From Treponema bryantii (GTDB lineage: Bacteria; Spirochaetota; Spirochaetia; Treponematales; Treponemataceae): a stretch of 64,000 nucleotides of DNA. The stretch is from positions 62,001-126,000 of the forward strand of contig NZ_FOFU01000009.1 of NCBI RefSeq assembly GCF_900111035.1, written 5' to 3'. Position 1 is the stretch's first letter, and the number at the start of each line of letters is the position of its first letter. The translations under genes were made by a program, and so were the position numbers. Below are positions 51,339 to 60,057 of the stretch, piece after piece. The notes under the pieces are model-generated. The model had not been told where the DNA came from and ran no database searches. It was given only the letters and a program-made list of their open reading frames with translations.

Positions 51339-54161
51339 ATGTTTATTGATAAAGTCCTTACCGCGATTTTCGGAACACAGAACGATCGCGATGTAAAAGC
51401 CCTTATGCCAATTCTGGCTGCTGTAAATGCTAAAGAAGAATGGGCAAAATCCCTAAAACCAGAAGAATTCCCGGAACAGACTAAAAAATTCAAGGAGCGC
51501 CTTGCTGCAGGTGAGACTCTCGATGATATTCTTCCAGAAGCCTTTGCACTCTGTCGTGAAGCTTCATGGCGTGTAATTGGTGAACGTCCATTCGATGTTC
51601 AGATTATGGGTTCTATCAATCTTCATCAGGGTAAAATCACTGAAATGAAGACTGGTGAAGGTAAAACACTTGTTGCCGTTGCTCCGGCTTACCTTAATGC
51701 CCTTACAGGAAAAGGTGTTCACGTTGTAACTGTAAACGATTACCTTGCAGAACGCGATGCCAATTCCCGCCGCCCTATTTTTGAATACCTTGGTCTTACA
51801 GTAGGTTCAATTCTTTCAAGCATGGATAACGATACCCGTAAAGCAAATTATGCATGCGATGTAACTTATGGTACAAACAACGAATTTGGTTTTGACTACC
51901 TTCGCGATAACATGAAGGTTGATCTTAAAGATAAGGTTCAGAGAGGCTTTAACTACTGTATCGTCGACGAAATCGACTCTATTTTTATTGATGAAGCCCG
52001 TACTCCACTTATTATTTCTGGTGCCGGCGAAGATGATACTTACAAATATCACGAAGTTGATAAATATGTTGGCGAACTTAAGGAAGTAGCAAAGGATCCA
52101 AAAACAGGTGAATATCCTGATGAAACCTTTATGACTCCGGAAGAGCGTGCCGCAATTGAAGGAGACTACACAATTGATGAAAAATCTAAGCGTGTATCTT
52201 TCACAGACAAAGGTATGCTCCACATCAATGACATTCTCCACAAGCACAATCTGATTACAGGTTCTCTCGAAGATGAAGAGAACTTTGAATACACACACTA
52301 CTTTACACAGGCTCTGCGCGCTCACCTTCTTTTCCATAATGATGTTGATTACCTCATCCGTGACGGAAAAGTTGAGATTATTGATGAATTTACAGGACGT
52401 GTACTTGAAGGCCGCCGTTATTCTGATGGTCTTCACCAGGCTATTGAAGCTAAGGAACACATCCGAATTGCACAGCGTAACCGCACAATGGCTACAGTTA
52501 CCTTCCAGAACTTCTTCCGTATGTACGACAAGCTTTCTGGTATGACTGGTACAGCCGCAACAGAAGCAGTTGAATTCAACAAGATTTACGGCCTCGATGT
52601 AGTAGCTATTCCTACTAACCTTCCTGTTGCACGTAAAGATGAAAATGATGAGGTTTACCTCAACGAAAAAGAAAAATGGGAAGCAATTGCTAATGAGATT
52701 AAGGAAGCCCACGAAAAAGGACAACCAGTTCTCGTTGGTACAGTTTCCGTAGAAAAATCAGAATTGCTTTCTGCCCTTCTTACACGTAAGGGAATCCGCC
52801 ACGAAGTATTGAACGCTAAGAACCATGCACGCGAAGCTATGATTATTGCAGAAGCAGGTGCAAAAGGTGCCGTAACAATCGCTACTAACATGGCAGGTCG
52901 TGGTACTGATATTAAGCTTGGTGGTAACCCTGAATTCCGTGCCAGAAAACGTGCCGGAACAAATGCTACAGAAGAACAGTACAAGGCTGCTCTTGAAATC
53001 GAAAAGGAAAACTGGAAAAAAGATTACGAGGAAGTAAAAGCTCTCGGTGGTCTTTATGTAATCGGTACAGAACGTCATGAATCACGCCGTATCGATAACC
53101 AGCTCCGCGGTCGTTCTGGACGTCAGGGTGACCCTGGACGTTCTAAGTTCTATATTTCTATGGATGATGACCTTATGCGTCTCTTTGGTGGAGAACGCAT
53201 GAAGGCTATGATGAGCCGCATCGGTATGCAGCCGGGAGAACCTATTGATCACCCATGGCTCAACAAAGGTATTGAAAAGGCTCAGCAGAAGGTAGAAGAC
53301 CGCAACTTTGAAATTCGTAAGCATTTGCTTGATTATGATGATGTTCTCAATGAACAGAGAACTGTTATCTACAATCAGCGTGATACCATTCTTGGAGATG
53401 ACAAACTTTCAGAGCGTGTAATGAACAACGCTAAGGAAGAAGTAGAAAATCTCTTTGAAAATTACGAATACGAAGCAAAACATAATAAGAATTCTAATGC
53501 ACCTCTTCTTGAGCTGCAGGAAAAGATCCGAAATACATTTGCAATCCAGCTTCCTTCAGACGGATATACAAAAGAAGCAGTTATTGCTGCCCTTCAGAAT
53601 GATATTACAGAGAAGGAAACTCTTGCCGGAAGAGAAAACTTCAATATGTTTATCCGCTATCAGTACATTCAGATGATTGATAAGAAATGGCTTGATCAGC
53701 TCGAAACTCTTGAAGGACTCCGCGAGGCAGTTGCTCTCCGTTCTTACGGTTCTAAGAACCCTCTTACAGAATATAAGATTGACGGCTTTAATATCTTTGA
53801 TGAAATGCTCGACACAATCCGTAATTCGGTTATGTCACGCGTATTCCGTGTACGTGTACAGCTTTCTCCAGAAGCAGCTGAACAGCGCCGTCGCATGCTT
53901 GAAGCACAGCAGCAGGGAATGAACGCACAGCATAATGAAGCAGGTAACACAGCTGCTCAGATGGCTCAGAACACAGCAGAACGCAGTGCACACTCTAATT
54001 TCAACGGAGATCAGGCTAGACGTCAGGCTGTAAACAGTGCAATGAATCAGCGCTCACAGGGTGATAACGTAACAGTTCGCCGCACAATGCCAAAGGTTGG
54101 AAGAAACGATCCATGTCCTTGTGGAAGCGGTAAGAAATATAAGCAGTGTTGCGGAAGATAA
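51339..54161 (+). CDS. secA: SecA preprotein translocase ATPase
   Basis: 940 residues, full length. Drives proteins through SecYEG. Features in order: helicase domain with Walker [13 protein letters not shown] (about 103), DEID-type Walker [21 protein letters not shown], preprotein cross-linking domain, second nucleotide domain [18 protein letters not shown] and [17 protein letters not shown], helical wing/scaffold domains, and a C-terminal SEC-C zinc motif [17 protein letters not shown] that binds SecB or ribosomes. A Gln/Asn-rich linker precedes it. SD AAGGAA. Not in an operon; the terminators after it face lepB. Confidence 0.98.
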   Translation: MFIDKVLTAIFGTQNDRDVKALMPILAAVNAKEEWAKSLKPEEFPEQTKKFKERLAAGETLDDILPEAFALCREASWRVIGERPFDVQIMGSINLHQGKITEMKTGEGKTLVAVAPAYLNALTGKGVHVVTVNDYLAERDANSRRPIFEYLGLTVGSILSSMDNDTRKANYACDVTYGTNNEFGFDYLRDNMKVDLKDKVQRGFNYCIVDEIDSIFIDEARTPLIISGAGEDDTYKYHEVDKYVGELKEVAKDPKTGEYPDETFMTPEERAAIEGDYTIDEKSKRVSFTDKGMLHINDILHKHNLITGSLEDEENFEYTHYFTQALRAHLLFHNDVDYLIRDGKVEIIDEFTGRVLEGRRYSDGLHQAIEAKEHIRIAQRNRTMATVTFQNFFRMYDKLSGMTGTAATEAVEFNKIYGLDVVAIPTNLPVARKDENDEVYLNEKEKWEAIANEIKEAHEKGQPVLVGTVSVEKSELLSALLTRKGIRHEVLNAKNHAREAMIIAEAGAKGAVTIATNMAGRGTDIKLGGNPEFRARKRAGTNATEEQYKAALEIEKENWKKDYEEVKALGGLYVIGTERHESRRIDNQLRGRSGRQGDPGRSKFYISMDDDLMRLFGGERMKAMMSRIGMQPGEPIDHPWLNKGIEKAQQKVEDRNFEIRKHLLDYDDVLNEQRTVIYNQRDTILGDDKLSERVMNNAKEEVENLFENYEYEAKHNKNSNAPLLELQEKIRNTFAIQLPSDGYTKEAVIAALQNDITEKETLAGRENFNMFIRYQYIQMIDKKWLDQLETLEGLREAVALRSYGSKNPLTEYKIDGFNIFDEMLDTIRNSVMSRVFRVRVQLSPEAAEQRRRMLEAQQQGMNAQHNEAGNTAAQMAQNTAERSAHSNFNGDQARRQAVNSAMNQRSQGDNVTVRRTMPKVGRNDPCPCGSGKKYKQCCGR

Positions 54162-54174
54162 CCGTTAAAAACAA

Positions 54175-54243
54175 ATTGCCCGGACTCGCCGGGCAATAAC
54201 AAATCTGTTTAATTCCCGTGCTTGTCACGGGAATCTTTTTTTA
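54175..54243 (+). terminator. Tandem hairpins and terminator after secA
   Basis: First hairpin ATTGCCCGG-actcg-CCGGGCAAT (54175-54197) without T-run, then ATTCCCGTG-cttgt-CACGGGAAT (54212-54234) with seven T. The last bases form the lepB stop on the other strand. Confidence 0.85.
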
Positions 54244-55977
54244 AACCTTTCCAAATCTGCCAAGCGGCCAGAATCTCAATACAGGTTTTCCAATAATATA
54301 TTTTTTGTTGATGTACTGAGGCTCCATCATTGAATAATAAGTTACTGAAAGAGGATCATCTGAAGTAAGGGCAGTTTCTTTCTGTTCATAACGATGGCGG
54401 AGATCCAGCGAATTAAAGCGGTTATCGCCCATCATAAAGTAACAGTTATCCGGGATATACTTTGGATTTCCATCAGAATCGTTTGCAGGGAATACAGGCA
54501 TATTTCTTTCATCAAGTAAGCCCTGAATATACCAGTCTAAATGTTCTGCAGAATTATAAAGATTAAGCAGTTCACTATTTTCTACCCATTTTTCTTCTGG
54601 AATTCCATCAGAGATAAGTCTTGCATATTCTACAACGAGTTTTCCAAAAGTAATCTTAGTCATTACATTAAGACGGAAATTTGCTTCTGAATACAAATCA
54701 CGAACTTCATTCTTTGCAGGAATCCATGAACAGATAAATTTATCAAACCATTCAGTTCCACCTTCCTGAAGCATTAAGCCTTTAGTAATACGCTGAAGAT
54801 TCATAAATAAATTGTTTTCAGATAATGAAGGTGTACTGAAACTACCTGTATCTTTATTTATAGTAATATATTTTCTAAGCTGTCTTGAAAGTTCATAAGC
54901 CTGAAATTCAGCCGCAGCCAGATCATAATTACGTCTTTCCTCTTCAAAATCCAGCATTTCCTGATATTCCTGAGAGTTCAATGGGAAACTGCGGATATAA
55001 GGTTTGAGATTTTTATTAACTGCATTAAGATTCCAGGTTGCATATTTTGAATCAGCAGCAACAGGTTCAAATATATCGCTTGCCTTTGTTCTTCTGTATA
55101 AAGTTCCATCCTGCATTACAAGCTGCTCACCAGGAAGTCCTGTAATTCGTTTAACAAGCGGATCGGCCTTCAGTTCTCCATCTACATCTTTATTGAGATT
55201 AACCTGCATGATAGACAACATGTAAATCAGCTGAGAAGTAACTGTTTTTACTTCTGATTTTCTGTCCAGGCTGTAATGAGGGTTTCTGAGAACAATGGTA
55301 TCTCCCCTCTTGTATTTTCTGAAATCTGGAAGTCCTACATCTGTAAGAGGGAACTTTGGTCCACAATCAATTTTTGAAACAAAAACCTTATCCTTTATAA
55401 GGAAAGTTGGTACCATTGATTCTGAAGGAATCTCATAAAGCTGCATAAGGAAAATCTGGAAAATCAGAACTGTGAAAATAGCCCAGAAGAAAGCATCAAT
55501 CCAGTCTGCAAGCTCAAATAAAACCTTTCCAATTCCCTTAAACTTTCTTTCAGCAGGAGCAACCTTCCAGCCCTGAATAATCAGCTTATTCTTTGCAGGA
55601 TAAAGCTTTCTGGAATTAAGATATGCTAAAACAAAAACAACAAACCATGAAAGAACTGCGAATACATCAATAATAAATGGAGTTCCAATCTCTCCTGCTC
55701 TTCTTAAAATGAATGTAATGAATAGAAAATAAGGAAGATATTCATTCAGTTTAATAGCTGCATAAATATTTTTACCATCTGTATCAATAAACAGTTTTTT
55801 GATATTAAACCATACACTGATTCCAAAATAAATAAGTGAAAGCGGAAATGCTAAGAGTGAGATATCCGCATGAAAACTGATGTTCAAAAGTGTAAAAATT
55901 GCTGCGGCGGCGAATTCGATGAAGATAAATAGTCTTAATTTATAAAATTGTGATGATAGTTCTTTTTTGTTACTCAT
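54241..55977 (-). CDS. lepB: Signal peptidase I, unusually large
   Basis: 578 residues, about twice the common length. Residues 1-140 contain three or four membrane helices; residues about 160-180 form the usual SPase anchor. Catalytic Ser lies in ESMVPTF (about 187), catalytic Lys in the box VKRITGLPGEQL, and the conserved GDNR box in MMGDNRFNSLDLRH (about 514). Between the two boxes lies an insertion of over 200 residues rich in charged and aromatic residues, seen in treponemal enzymes. It cleaves signal peptides on the periplasmic face. No SD precedes the ATG; a TATATT-like -10 (55984-55989) lies 6 nt upstream. Confidence 0.93.
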   Translation of the reverse strand: MSNKKELSSQFYKLRLFIFIEFAAAAIFTLLNISFHADISLLAFPLSLIYFGISVWFNIKKLFIDTDGKNIYAAIKLNEYLPYFLFITFILRRAGEIGTPFIIDVFAVLSWFVVFVLAYLNSRKLYPAKNKLIIQGWKVAPAERKFKGIGKVLFELADWIDAFFWAIFTVLIFQIFLMQLYEIPSESMVPTFLIKDKVFVSKIDCGPKFPLTDVGLPDFRKYKRGDTIVLRNPHYSLDRKSEVKTVTSQLIYMLSIMQVNLNKDVDGELKADPLVKRITGLPGEQLVMQDGTLYRRTKASDIFEPVAADSKYATWNLNAVNKNLKPYIRSFPLNSQEYQEMLDFEEERRNYDLAAAEFQAYELSRQLRKYITINKDTGSFSTPSLSENNLFMNLQRITKGLMLQEGGTEWFDKFICSWIPAKNEVRDLYSEANFRLNVMTKITFGKLVVEYARLISDGIPEEKWVENSELLNLYNSAEHLDWYIQGLLDERNMPVFPANDSDGNPKYIPDNCYFMMGDNRFNSLDLRHRYEQKETALTSDDPLSVTYYSMMEPQYINKKYIIGKPVLRFWPLGRFGKV

Positions 55978-56024
55978 ATATAAAATATACTAAATTTTTA
56001 GATTATATTAAAGTCACTGAAAAA

Positions 56025-56756
56025 TTATGACTGGCCACTTTTTATTTTCTCTATTTCTTCAGTTATCTTTTTAATATCAGACAATTTTGTATAATCTTCA
56101 CCTTTCAAAGTCTGAAACGGGGCATCGGTTTCCGGGAGAACTCTTTCATGTGGTAATTCTTTCACACACGCAATTACCTTTTTATTTCCATTCATCACCT
56201 GTTTTCCAAAACTGAAATAGGCATTTATTCCATGTCGCAATAAAGATTCAGCTTCTACAGGAGGCCCCATAAAGGAATGAAATAAAACTTCCGGCAGTTT
56301 TTTCAATTGTTTTGAATATTCAAAAAGTTTGTGATTTGCTTTACGGCAGTGAACAACCAGCGGCTTATCATACTTTAATGCAAGTTCAAGCTGAATGTTC
56401 CAGATTTCTTCCTGTAAATCTGCAGCATTCTTAAATTCATCTGTAAAAAAATCAAAACCTGCTTCTCCAATAAAAGCTAATTCTCCCCTTTGTAAAAGTC
56501 CTTCAAGAAAATCAGCACTTTCCTGAATATTTTCATTTGCTGCATTTTGAGGATGCATTCCATAACTTTGGATTACACAGTCTGGAGCTTTACTCTGCAC
56601 TTCATACGCTTGAATGAAATGTGCACAGGAGATTCCACTCCATTCATATTTTTCTCCAAAATCCGGAATATCAATTCCATAGCGTTTACACACAGAATAA
56701 TGAAAATGAGCATCAAAGAGAAAATTTTTACTTTTTTTTGAAAATTTTTCTAACAT
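56025..56756 (-). CDS. TatD-family metal-dependent hydrolase
   Basis: 243 residues from ATG 56754-56756. The metal ligands of the amidohydrolase TIM barrel are all visible: HxH in FDAHFHYS, Glu in FIGEAGFDF, His in VHCRKANHK, His in LFHSFMGPP and Asp in LPETDAPFQT. Relatives act as deoxyribonucleases or in D-aa-tRNA turnover; the substrate here is not known. An in-frame GTG 51 bp upstream would put a hydrophobic peptide ahead of the barrel and is unlikely. TATAAT lies 7 nt before the chosen ATG and no SD is present. Confidence 0.85.
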   Translation of the reverse strand: MLEKFSKKSKNFLFDAHFHYSVCKRYGIDIPDFGEKYEWSGISCAHFIQAYEVQSKAPDCVIQSYGMHPQNAANENIQESADFLEGLLQRGELAFIGEAGFDFFTDEFKNAADLQEEIWNIQLELALKYDKPLVVHCRKANHKLFEYSKQLKKLPEVLFHSFMGPPVEAESLLRHGINAYFSFGKQVMNGNKKVIACVKELPHERVLPETDAPFQTLKGEDYTKLSDIKKITEEIEKIKSGQS

Positions 56757-56763
56757 TATTTTT

Positions 56764-56769
56764 ATTATA
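56764..56769 (-). promoter_or_regulatory. -10 element 7 nt before the TatD start
   Basis: Perfect TATAAT on minus, followed by AAAAATA and the ATG at 56756. The -35 region is weak. Same spacing as at 51213, 59402 and 28218. Confidence 0.4.
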
Positions 56770-56843
56770 ACCGAAAATATGAATAATGAGACAGTTTTGC
56801 GTGACACTTTAAATCATTTTTTATATATGGGAGTAAAAAGAAA

Positions 56844-57062
56844 ATGAAAAAATACACACTCAAAAGCATCGGAAAAAACACAGACTACATGACAATCCTT
56901 CGTGAGATGGAAGATGGATTCGTAGTAAAAATCGTTCGTGATATGGATGGCTACGAAGACGTAAAAACTGACTATATTTCTAAGGAACTTTTTGACAGCT
57001 GTATTCGTACTGGCTATCTTACAGAGATTACAGAAACTGTAAAGATGGCAGTTAATGCTTAA
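56844..57062 (+). CDS. Small conserved-looking protein, unknown function
   Basis: 72 residues, MKKYTLKSIGKNTDYMTILR to MAVNA, soluble, with an alternating strand pattern (FVVKIVRDMDGYEDVKTDYI) and a C-terminal helix. GGGAG lies 10 nt before the ATG. It stands alone between the divergent tatD gene and its own terminator at 57102, which supports it being a real monocistronic gene. No family recognised. Confidence 0.7.
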   Translation: MKKYTLKSIGKNTDYMTILREMEDGFVVKIVRDMDGYEDVKTDYISKELFDSCIRTGYLTEITETVKMAVNA

Positions 57063-57101
57063 TAAAATATTGAATTAAAAAAGAGAGTCCTCTTGTTGAA
57101 T

Positions 57102-57131
57102 AAACCACCGGAGACACCACCGGTGGTTTTT
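57102..57131 (+). terminator. Intrinsic terminator after the 72-aa gene
   Basis: AAACCACCGG / CCGGTGGTTT stem followed by TTT and an AT tail, 40 bp after the stop. Confidence 0.88.
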
Positions 57132-57150
57132 ATTTAACCAGGTCGTACAC

Positions 57151-57208
57151 GTCATGCTGAATTTATTTCAGCATCTATTAGCAGATTACGAAGCTAATTC
57201 GGGATGAC
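57151..57208. repeat. Palindromic element with two inner hairpins, overlapping the miaA 3' end
   Basis: Outer arms GTCATgCtGAA and TTCgGgATGAC (9 of 11 paired), inner hairpins GCTGAA-tttat-TTCAGC (57156-57172) and TTAGC-loop-GCTAA (57178-57197). The minus-strand reading supplies the last codons and stop of miaA. It has a layout like the element at 18268. Confidence 0.75.
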
Positions 57209-58154
57209 TGGCAATTATTTCTTTCGTCTGCGCGATTCTTTCTTCCTTACTACCCGGCTCAAGCCACTTAATCTCCACACCTTTCTTTTCCATCATACGG
57301 AACCAGGTTTCCTGACGTTTTGCAAACTGACGGATAGCAATAAAAAGTCCTTCAAATAATTCTTCTTTTGTTGCAATTTTTCCCTGCAGAAACTGAGAAC
57401 AGAAACGATATTCAAGGCCAAGCTTTTCAAGCCTCTCCCAGGTAATTCCGCTGTCATGAATGGACTGAACTTCTTCGAGCATTCCACCATCCAAACGCTC
57501 CTTCAGACGGATGCTTATATTTTCCCACATCTGAGGACGAGGTAATGTTGTACCGATTATAAGTGGATTTATTTCCGGGCGCTGAACTGAGGTAGAGTCT
57601 ACCCCATTCTTTTTCGCCTCAATAATTTCCAGTGCTTTTATTACACGATCTTTTTCAAGAAGGTCGCCTTTTGTATGTAAATCAGGCTGAAGCTCCATAA
57701 GCCGTGCAGCAAGAACTTCAAGCGGAGTTGCTTCAAGCTCCTCGTGAAGTTTTTTATTTTCCGGAAGAATCACAAGCTGATAGTCACGGACAATCGCATC
57801 AAGATACATGCCGGTGCCGCCAACAATTACAGGAAGTTTACCCCGCCCCGTAATATCCTTAAAAGCCTTGTAAAAATCCTGCTGGTAGTTGTAAACATTG
57901 TATTCTGCAGGAAGTTCTGTTATATCAATCAGATGGTATGGAACAGCCGCGCCGTCTTTACTTTCAGCATAATCAGCAAGATCTTTTCCAGAACCAATGT
58001 CCAGATGACGATAGGTCTGACGAGAATCGGCTGATATTATTTCGCCATTAAAAGCACGGGCAACTGCAACACCGATTGCAGTTTTTCCTACAGCAGTAGG
58101 CCCAAGGATTATTACACAGTTATAAGGCTTACTAGAGGACACGGCACACCACAC
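57186..58154 (-). CDS. miaA: tRNA dimethylallyltransferase
   Basis: 322 residues. Transfers a dimethylallyl group to A37 of tRNAs that read UNN codons. P-loop GPTAVGKTAIGV near residue 18, FNGEIISADSRQTYRHLDIG, VPYHLIDI, KLPVIVGGTGMYLDAI and RPQMWENISIRLKERLDGGM are all family motifs. The start is set at ATG 58154, inside the rlmI gene's end by 23 bp; the two are coupled. The last seven residues, SHPELAS, and the stop come from the palindromic repeat 57151-57208, so the native tail was probably different. Confidence 0.95.
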   Translation of the reverse strand: MWCAVSSSKPYNCVIILGPTAVGKTAIGVAVARAFNGEIISADSRQTYRHLDIGSGKDLADYAESKDGAAVPYHLIDITELPAEYNVYNYQQDFYKAFKDITGRGKLPVIVGGTGMYLDAIVRDYQLVILPENKKLHEELEATPLEVLAARLMELQPDLHTKGDLLEKDRVIKALEIIEAKKNGVDSTSVQRPEINPLIIGTTLPRPQMWENISIRLKERLDGGMLEEVQSIHDSGITWERLEKLGLEYRFCSQFLQGKIATKEELFEGLFIAIRQFAKRQETWFRMMEKKGVEIKWLEPGSKEERIAQTKEIIASHPELAS

Positions 58155-59394
58155 ATTTAAGGTATTCAGATTTTGGATATCCTAAGAGAACCGGATGATC
58201 CGGGCCTGCTCCGCGCTTTTCAAGAATCTGAATTCGTTTATGACTGTCCATTGCAGCATGCATAAGCATATCACAGAACATATTTGTTTCCATAAAATGA
58301 GAACATGAACAGGTAACTAGAATGCCGCCCTCGTTCAAAAGACGCAATGCGCGAAGGTTAATCTCTTTGTATCCGCCATAAGCCTTTTCAATCATCTTTG
58401 CAGATTTTGTAAATGCTGGAGGATCAAGAATAATAACATCAAACTTACGACCGTCAGTTTCGTACTGCTTAAGCAAATCAAATACATCTGCACAAACAGC
58501 TTTCATTACCTTACCCGCGCCGTTCAGTTCAATGTTGTGATTTACCATATCAACTGCTTCCGGAGAAATATCTACAGAAGTAACTTCACGAGCTCCGTTC
58601 TTAAATGCATTAAGACCAAAAGCTCCTGTGTGAGTAAAGGTATCAAGAACAGTCTTACCCTTACAGAAGCTGGCAGCAGCAGTACGGTTAAACTTCTGAT
58701 CAAGGAAGTAACCGGTCTTCTGTCCGTTTGCAATATCAACACCAAGTTTTATTCCGTTTTCTACAATAGTGATTTCTGTTTCACCTTTACCGAAAATCCA
58801 GCCTGCAGTCTGAGGAAGACCTTCCTTATCACGAACAGAGGCATCACTTCTCTCATAGATTGCATCTGGCTTACACACCTTCTTAAGTGCTGCAATAATA
58901 TCCTCACGGAATACTTCGCAGGAAAGTGAAAGGAATTGTACAATAATAATTACACGGCCCTTTTCGTCACAAAAACGTTCACTGATAAGACCTGGAATAA
59001 AATCTGCTTCACCAAAAATCAAACGGTAAGAATCGCTGTCGCTATAGAACATGCGGCGCATATTGTAAGCTTCAAGAATCTTCTTTTCGTAATAAGCAGC
59101 TGTATCTGCCATAACAACATCTGCATGGTCGCTTCCAATTATACGCACAGTGATTTTTGACTTCTTATTGAGAATACCGGTTCCAAGAAATCCACCTGCC
59201 TTTGTATAAACTTCTACTGTGCTACCGTCTTCAACAGTACACTCTTTAAGGCTTTCATTTTTCCATTCTGATTTTTCGTCGGCTCTGTGTTTTACATGAG
59301 AAATCTCATTATCAAATACCCATGGAAATCCCTGCTGGATTTCTTTTTCTTCTTTACTGTTCAGAAAAACTCTCGGAAAATTATTCATACTCAT
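58132..59394 (-). CDS. rlmI: 23S rRNA large-subunit methyltransferase, RlmI-like
   Basis: 420 residues from ATG 59392-59394. N-terminal PUA-like domain (FLNSKEEKEIQQGFPWVFDN), then a class I SAM methyltransferase with motif I VLDTFTHTGAFGLNAFKNGA, VTSVDISPEAVDMVNHNIEL, IILDPPAFTKSAKM (motif IV, DPP) and LVTCSCSHFM. This matches the RlmI/RlmK-type m5C methyltransferases of 23S rRNA. An ATG three codons earlier (59403) overlaps the -10 TATAAT and cannot be the start if that promoter is used; ATG 59394 follows TATAAT by 7 nt without SD. miaA follows with overlap. Confidence 0.9.
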   Translation of the reverse strand: MSMNNFPRVFLNSKEEKEIQQGFPWVFDNEISHVKHRADEKSEWKNESLKECTVEDGSTVEVYTKAGGFLGTGILNKKSKITVRIIGSDHADVVMADTAAYYEKKILEAYNMRRMFYSDSDSYRLIFGEADFIPGLISERFCDEKGRVIIIVQFLSLSCEVFREDIIAALKKVCKPDAIYERSDASVRDKEGLPQTAGWIFGKGETEITIVENGIKLGVDIANGQKTGYFLDQKFNRTAAASFCKGKTVLDTFTHTGAFGLNAFKNGAREVTSVDISPEAVDMVNHNIELNGAGKVMKAVCADVFDLLKQYETDGRKFDVIILDPPAFTKSAKMIEKAYGGYKEINLRALRLLNEGGILVTCSCSHFMETNMFCDMLMHAAMDSHKRIQILEKRGAGPDHPVLLGYPKSEYLKCVVCRVL

Positions 59395-59401
59395 AAGGCA
59401 C

Positions 59402-59430
59402 ATTATATCAAACTTGATTATTCATCACAA
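59402..59430 (-). promoter_or_regulatory. rlmI-miaA promoter, candidate leaderless
   Basis: On minus: TTGTGA (59425-59430), 17 bp, TATAAT (59402-59407), 7 nt, ATG (59394). It interleaves with the divergent promoter at 59414-59442. Confidence 0.6.
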
Positions 59431-59442
59431 TTACACCATAAT
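59414..59442 (+). promoter_or_regulatory. Promoter of the HAD gene, interleaved with rlmI's
   Basis: TTGATT (59414-59419), 17 bp, CATAAT (59437-59442), 6 nt, ATG (59449). Confidence 0.5.
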
Positions 59443-59448
59443 CGGAAT

Positions 59449-60054
59449 ATGCTTTTTATTTTTGATATGGGTGGTGTTGTTACAAACACATTCTTGCTTA
59501 CCCAGCTTTACAAGAAATTAAATATTACAACAGAAGATTTTTATAAGCTTTGTTCATCTGGTGAACATGATATCTGGAACCTTTTCCAAACAGGTAAAAT
59601 AAATCCACAGCAGTTCTGGGATCAATTTAATGAACGTGTTGCTGTTTCTAAAGACGAAAAATACAGAAATGTTCCAGTGGTAGAAAATGATCTTTTCCGC
59701 CTGTATTTTCATCCGTCAAAAAATCTGGAAACTGTAGAGCTCATTCAGCAGTTGAAAAAAAAGCATCGTGTTGTGTGCGGAACAAATACAATCGACAGTC
59801 ATTGGGAAAATCATATGGAGCGTGGAGATTACGCGTTCTTTAATCAGACTTATGCATCAAACAAAATAGGCTGCGCTAAACCCGATCCTCATTTTTTTGA
59901 ACTGATTCTTGAAGCTGAGCAGGCCGCCGCGGAGGATACTTTTTTTACGGATGATAGGGCGGATAACGTAGCGGCAGCTGCAAGTCTCGGTATTCACGCA
60001 GAACTTTTTACAAGCGCTGCGGAACTTACCGAGAAATGGAAAATTTATTTTTAA
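59449..60054 (+). CDS. HAD-family phosphatase (YihX-like)
   Basis: 201 residues from ATG 59449. A longer frame opens at 59287 but runs antisense through rlmI and adds no family sequence. Motif I MLFIFDMGGVVTNT, motif II/III region VVCGTNTIDSHWENHM and KIGCAKPDPHFF, and motif IV TFFTDDRADNVAAAASLGIH are typical of subfamily IA HAD hydrolases such as sugar-phosphate phosphatases. Motif I has DMGG, as in YihX. Substrate unknown. Divergent from rlmI with shared promoter region; convergent with the lipoprotein gene 3 bp away. Confidence 0.85.
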   Translation: MLFIFDMGGVVTNTFLLTQLYKKLNITTEDFYKLCSSGEHDIWNLFQTGKINPQQFWDQFNERVAVSKDEKYRNVPVVENDLFRLYFHPSKNLETVELIQQLKKKHRVVCGTNTIDSHWENHMERGDYAFFNQTYASNKIGCAKPDPHFFELILEAEQAAAEDTFFTDDRADNVAAAASLGIHAELFTSAAELTEKWKIYF

Positions 60055-60057
60055 TAA

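Noticed and set aside
51816-52724. 302-aa minus-strand frame antisense to secA
   Set aside because: Mirror of secA codon usage; hydrophobic, Cys-rich nonsense translation without family motifs.
59287-59448. N-terminal extension of the HAD phosphatase
   Set aside because: Runs antisense through rlmI and its promoter; the HAD fold starts at MLFIFDMGG (59449).
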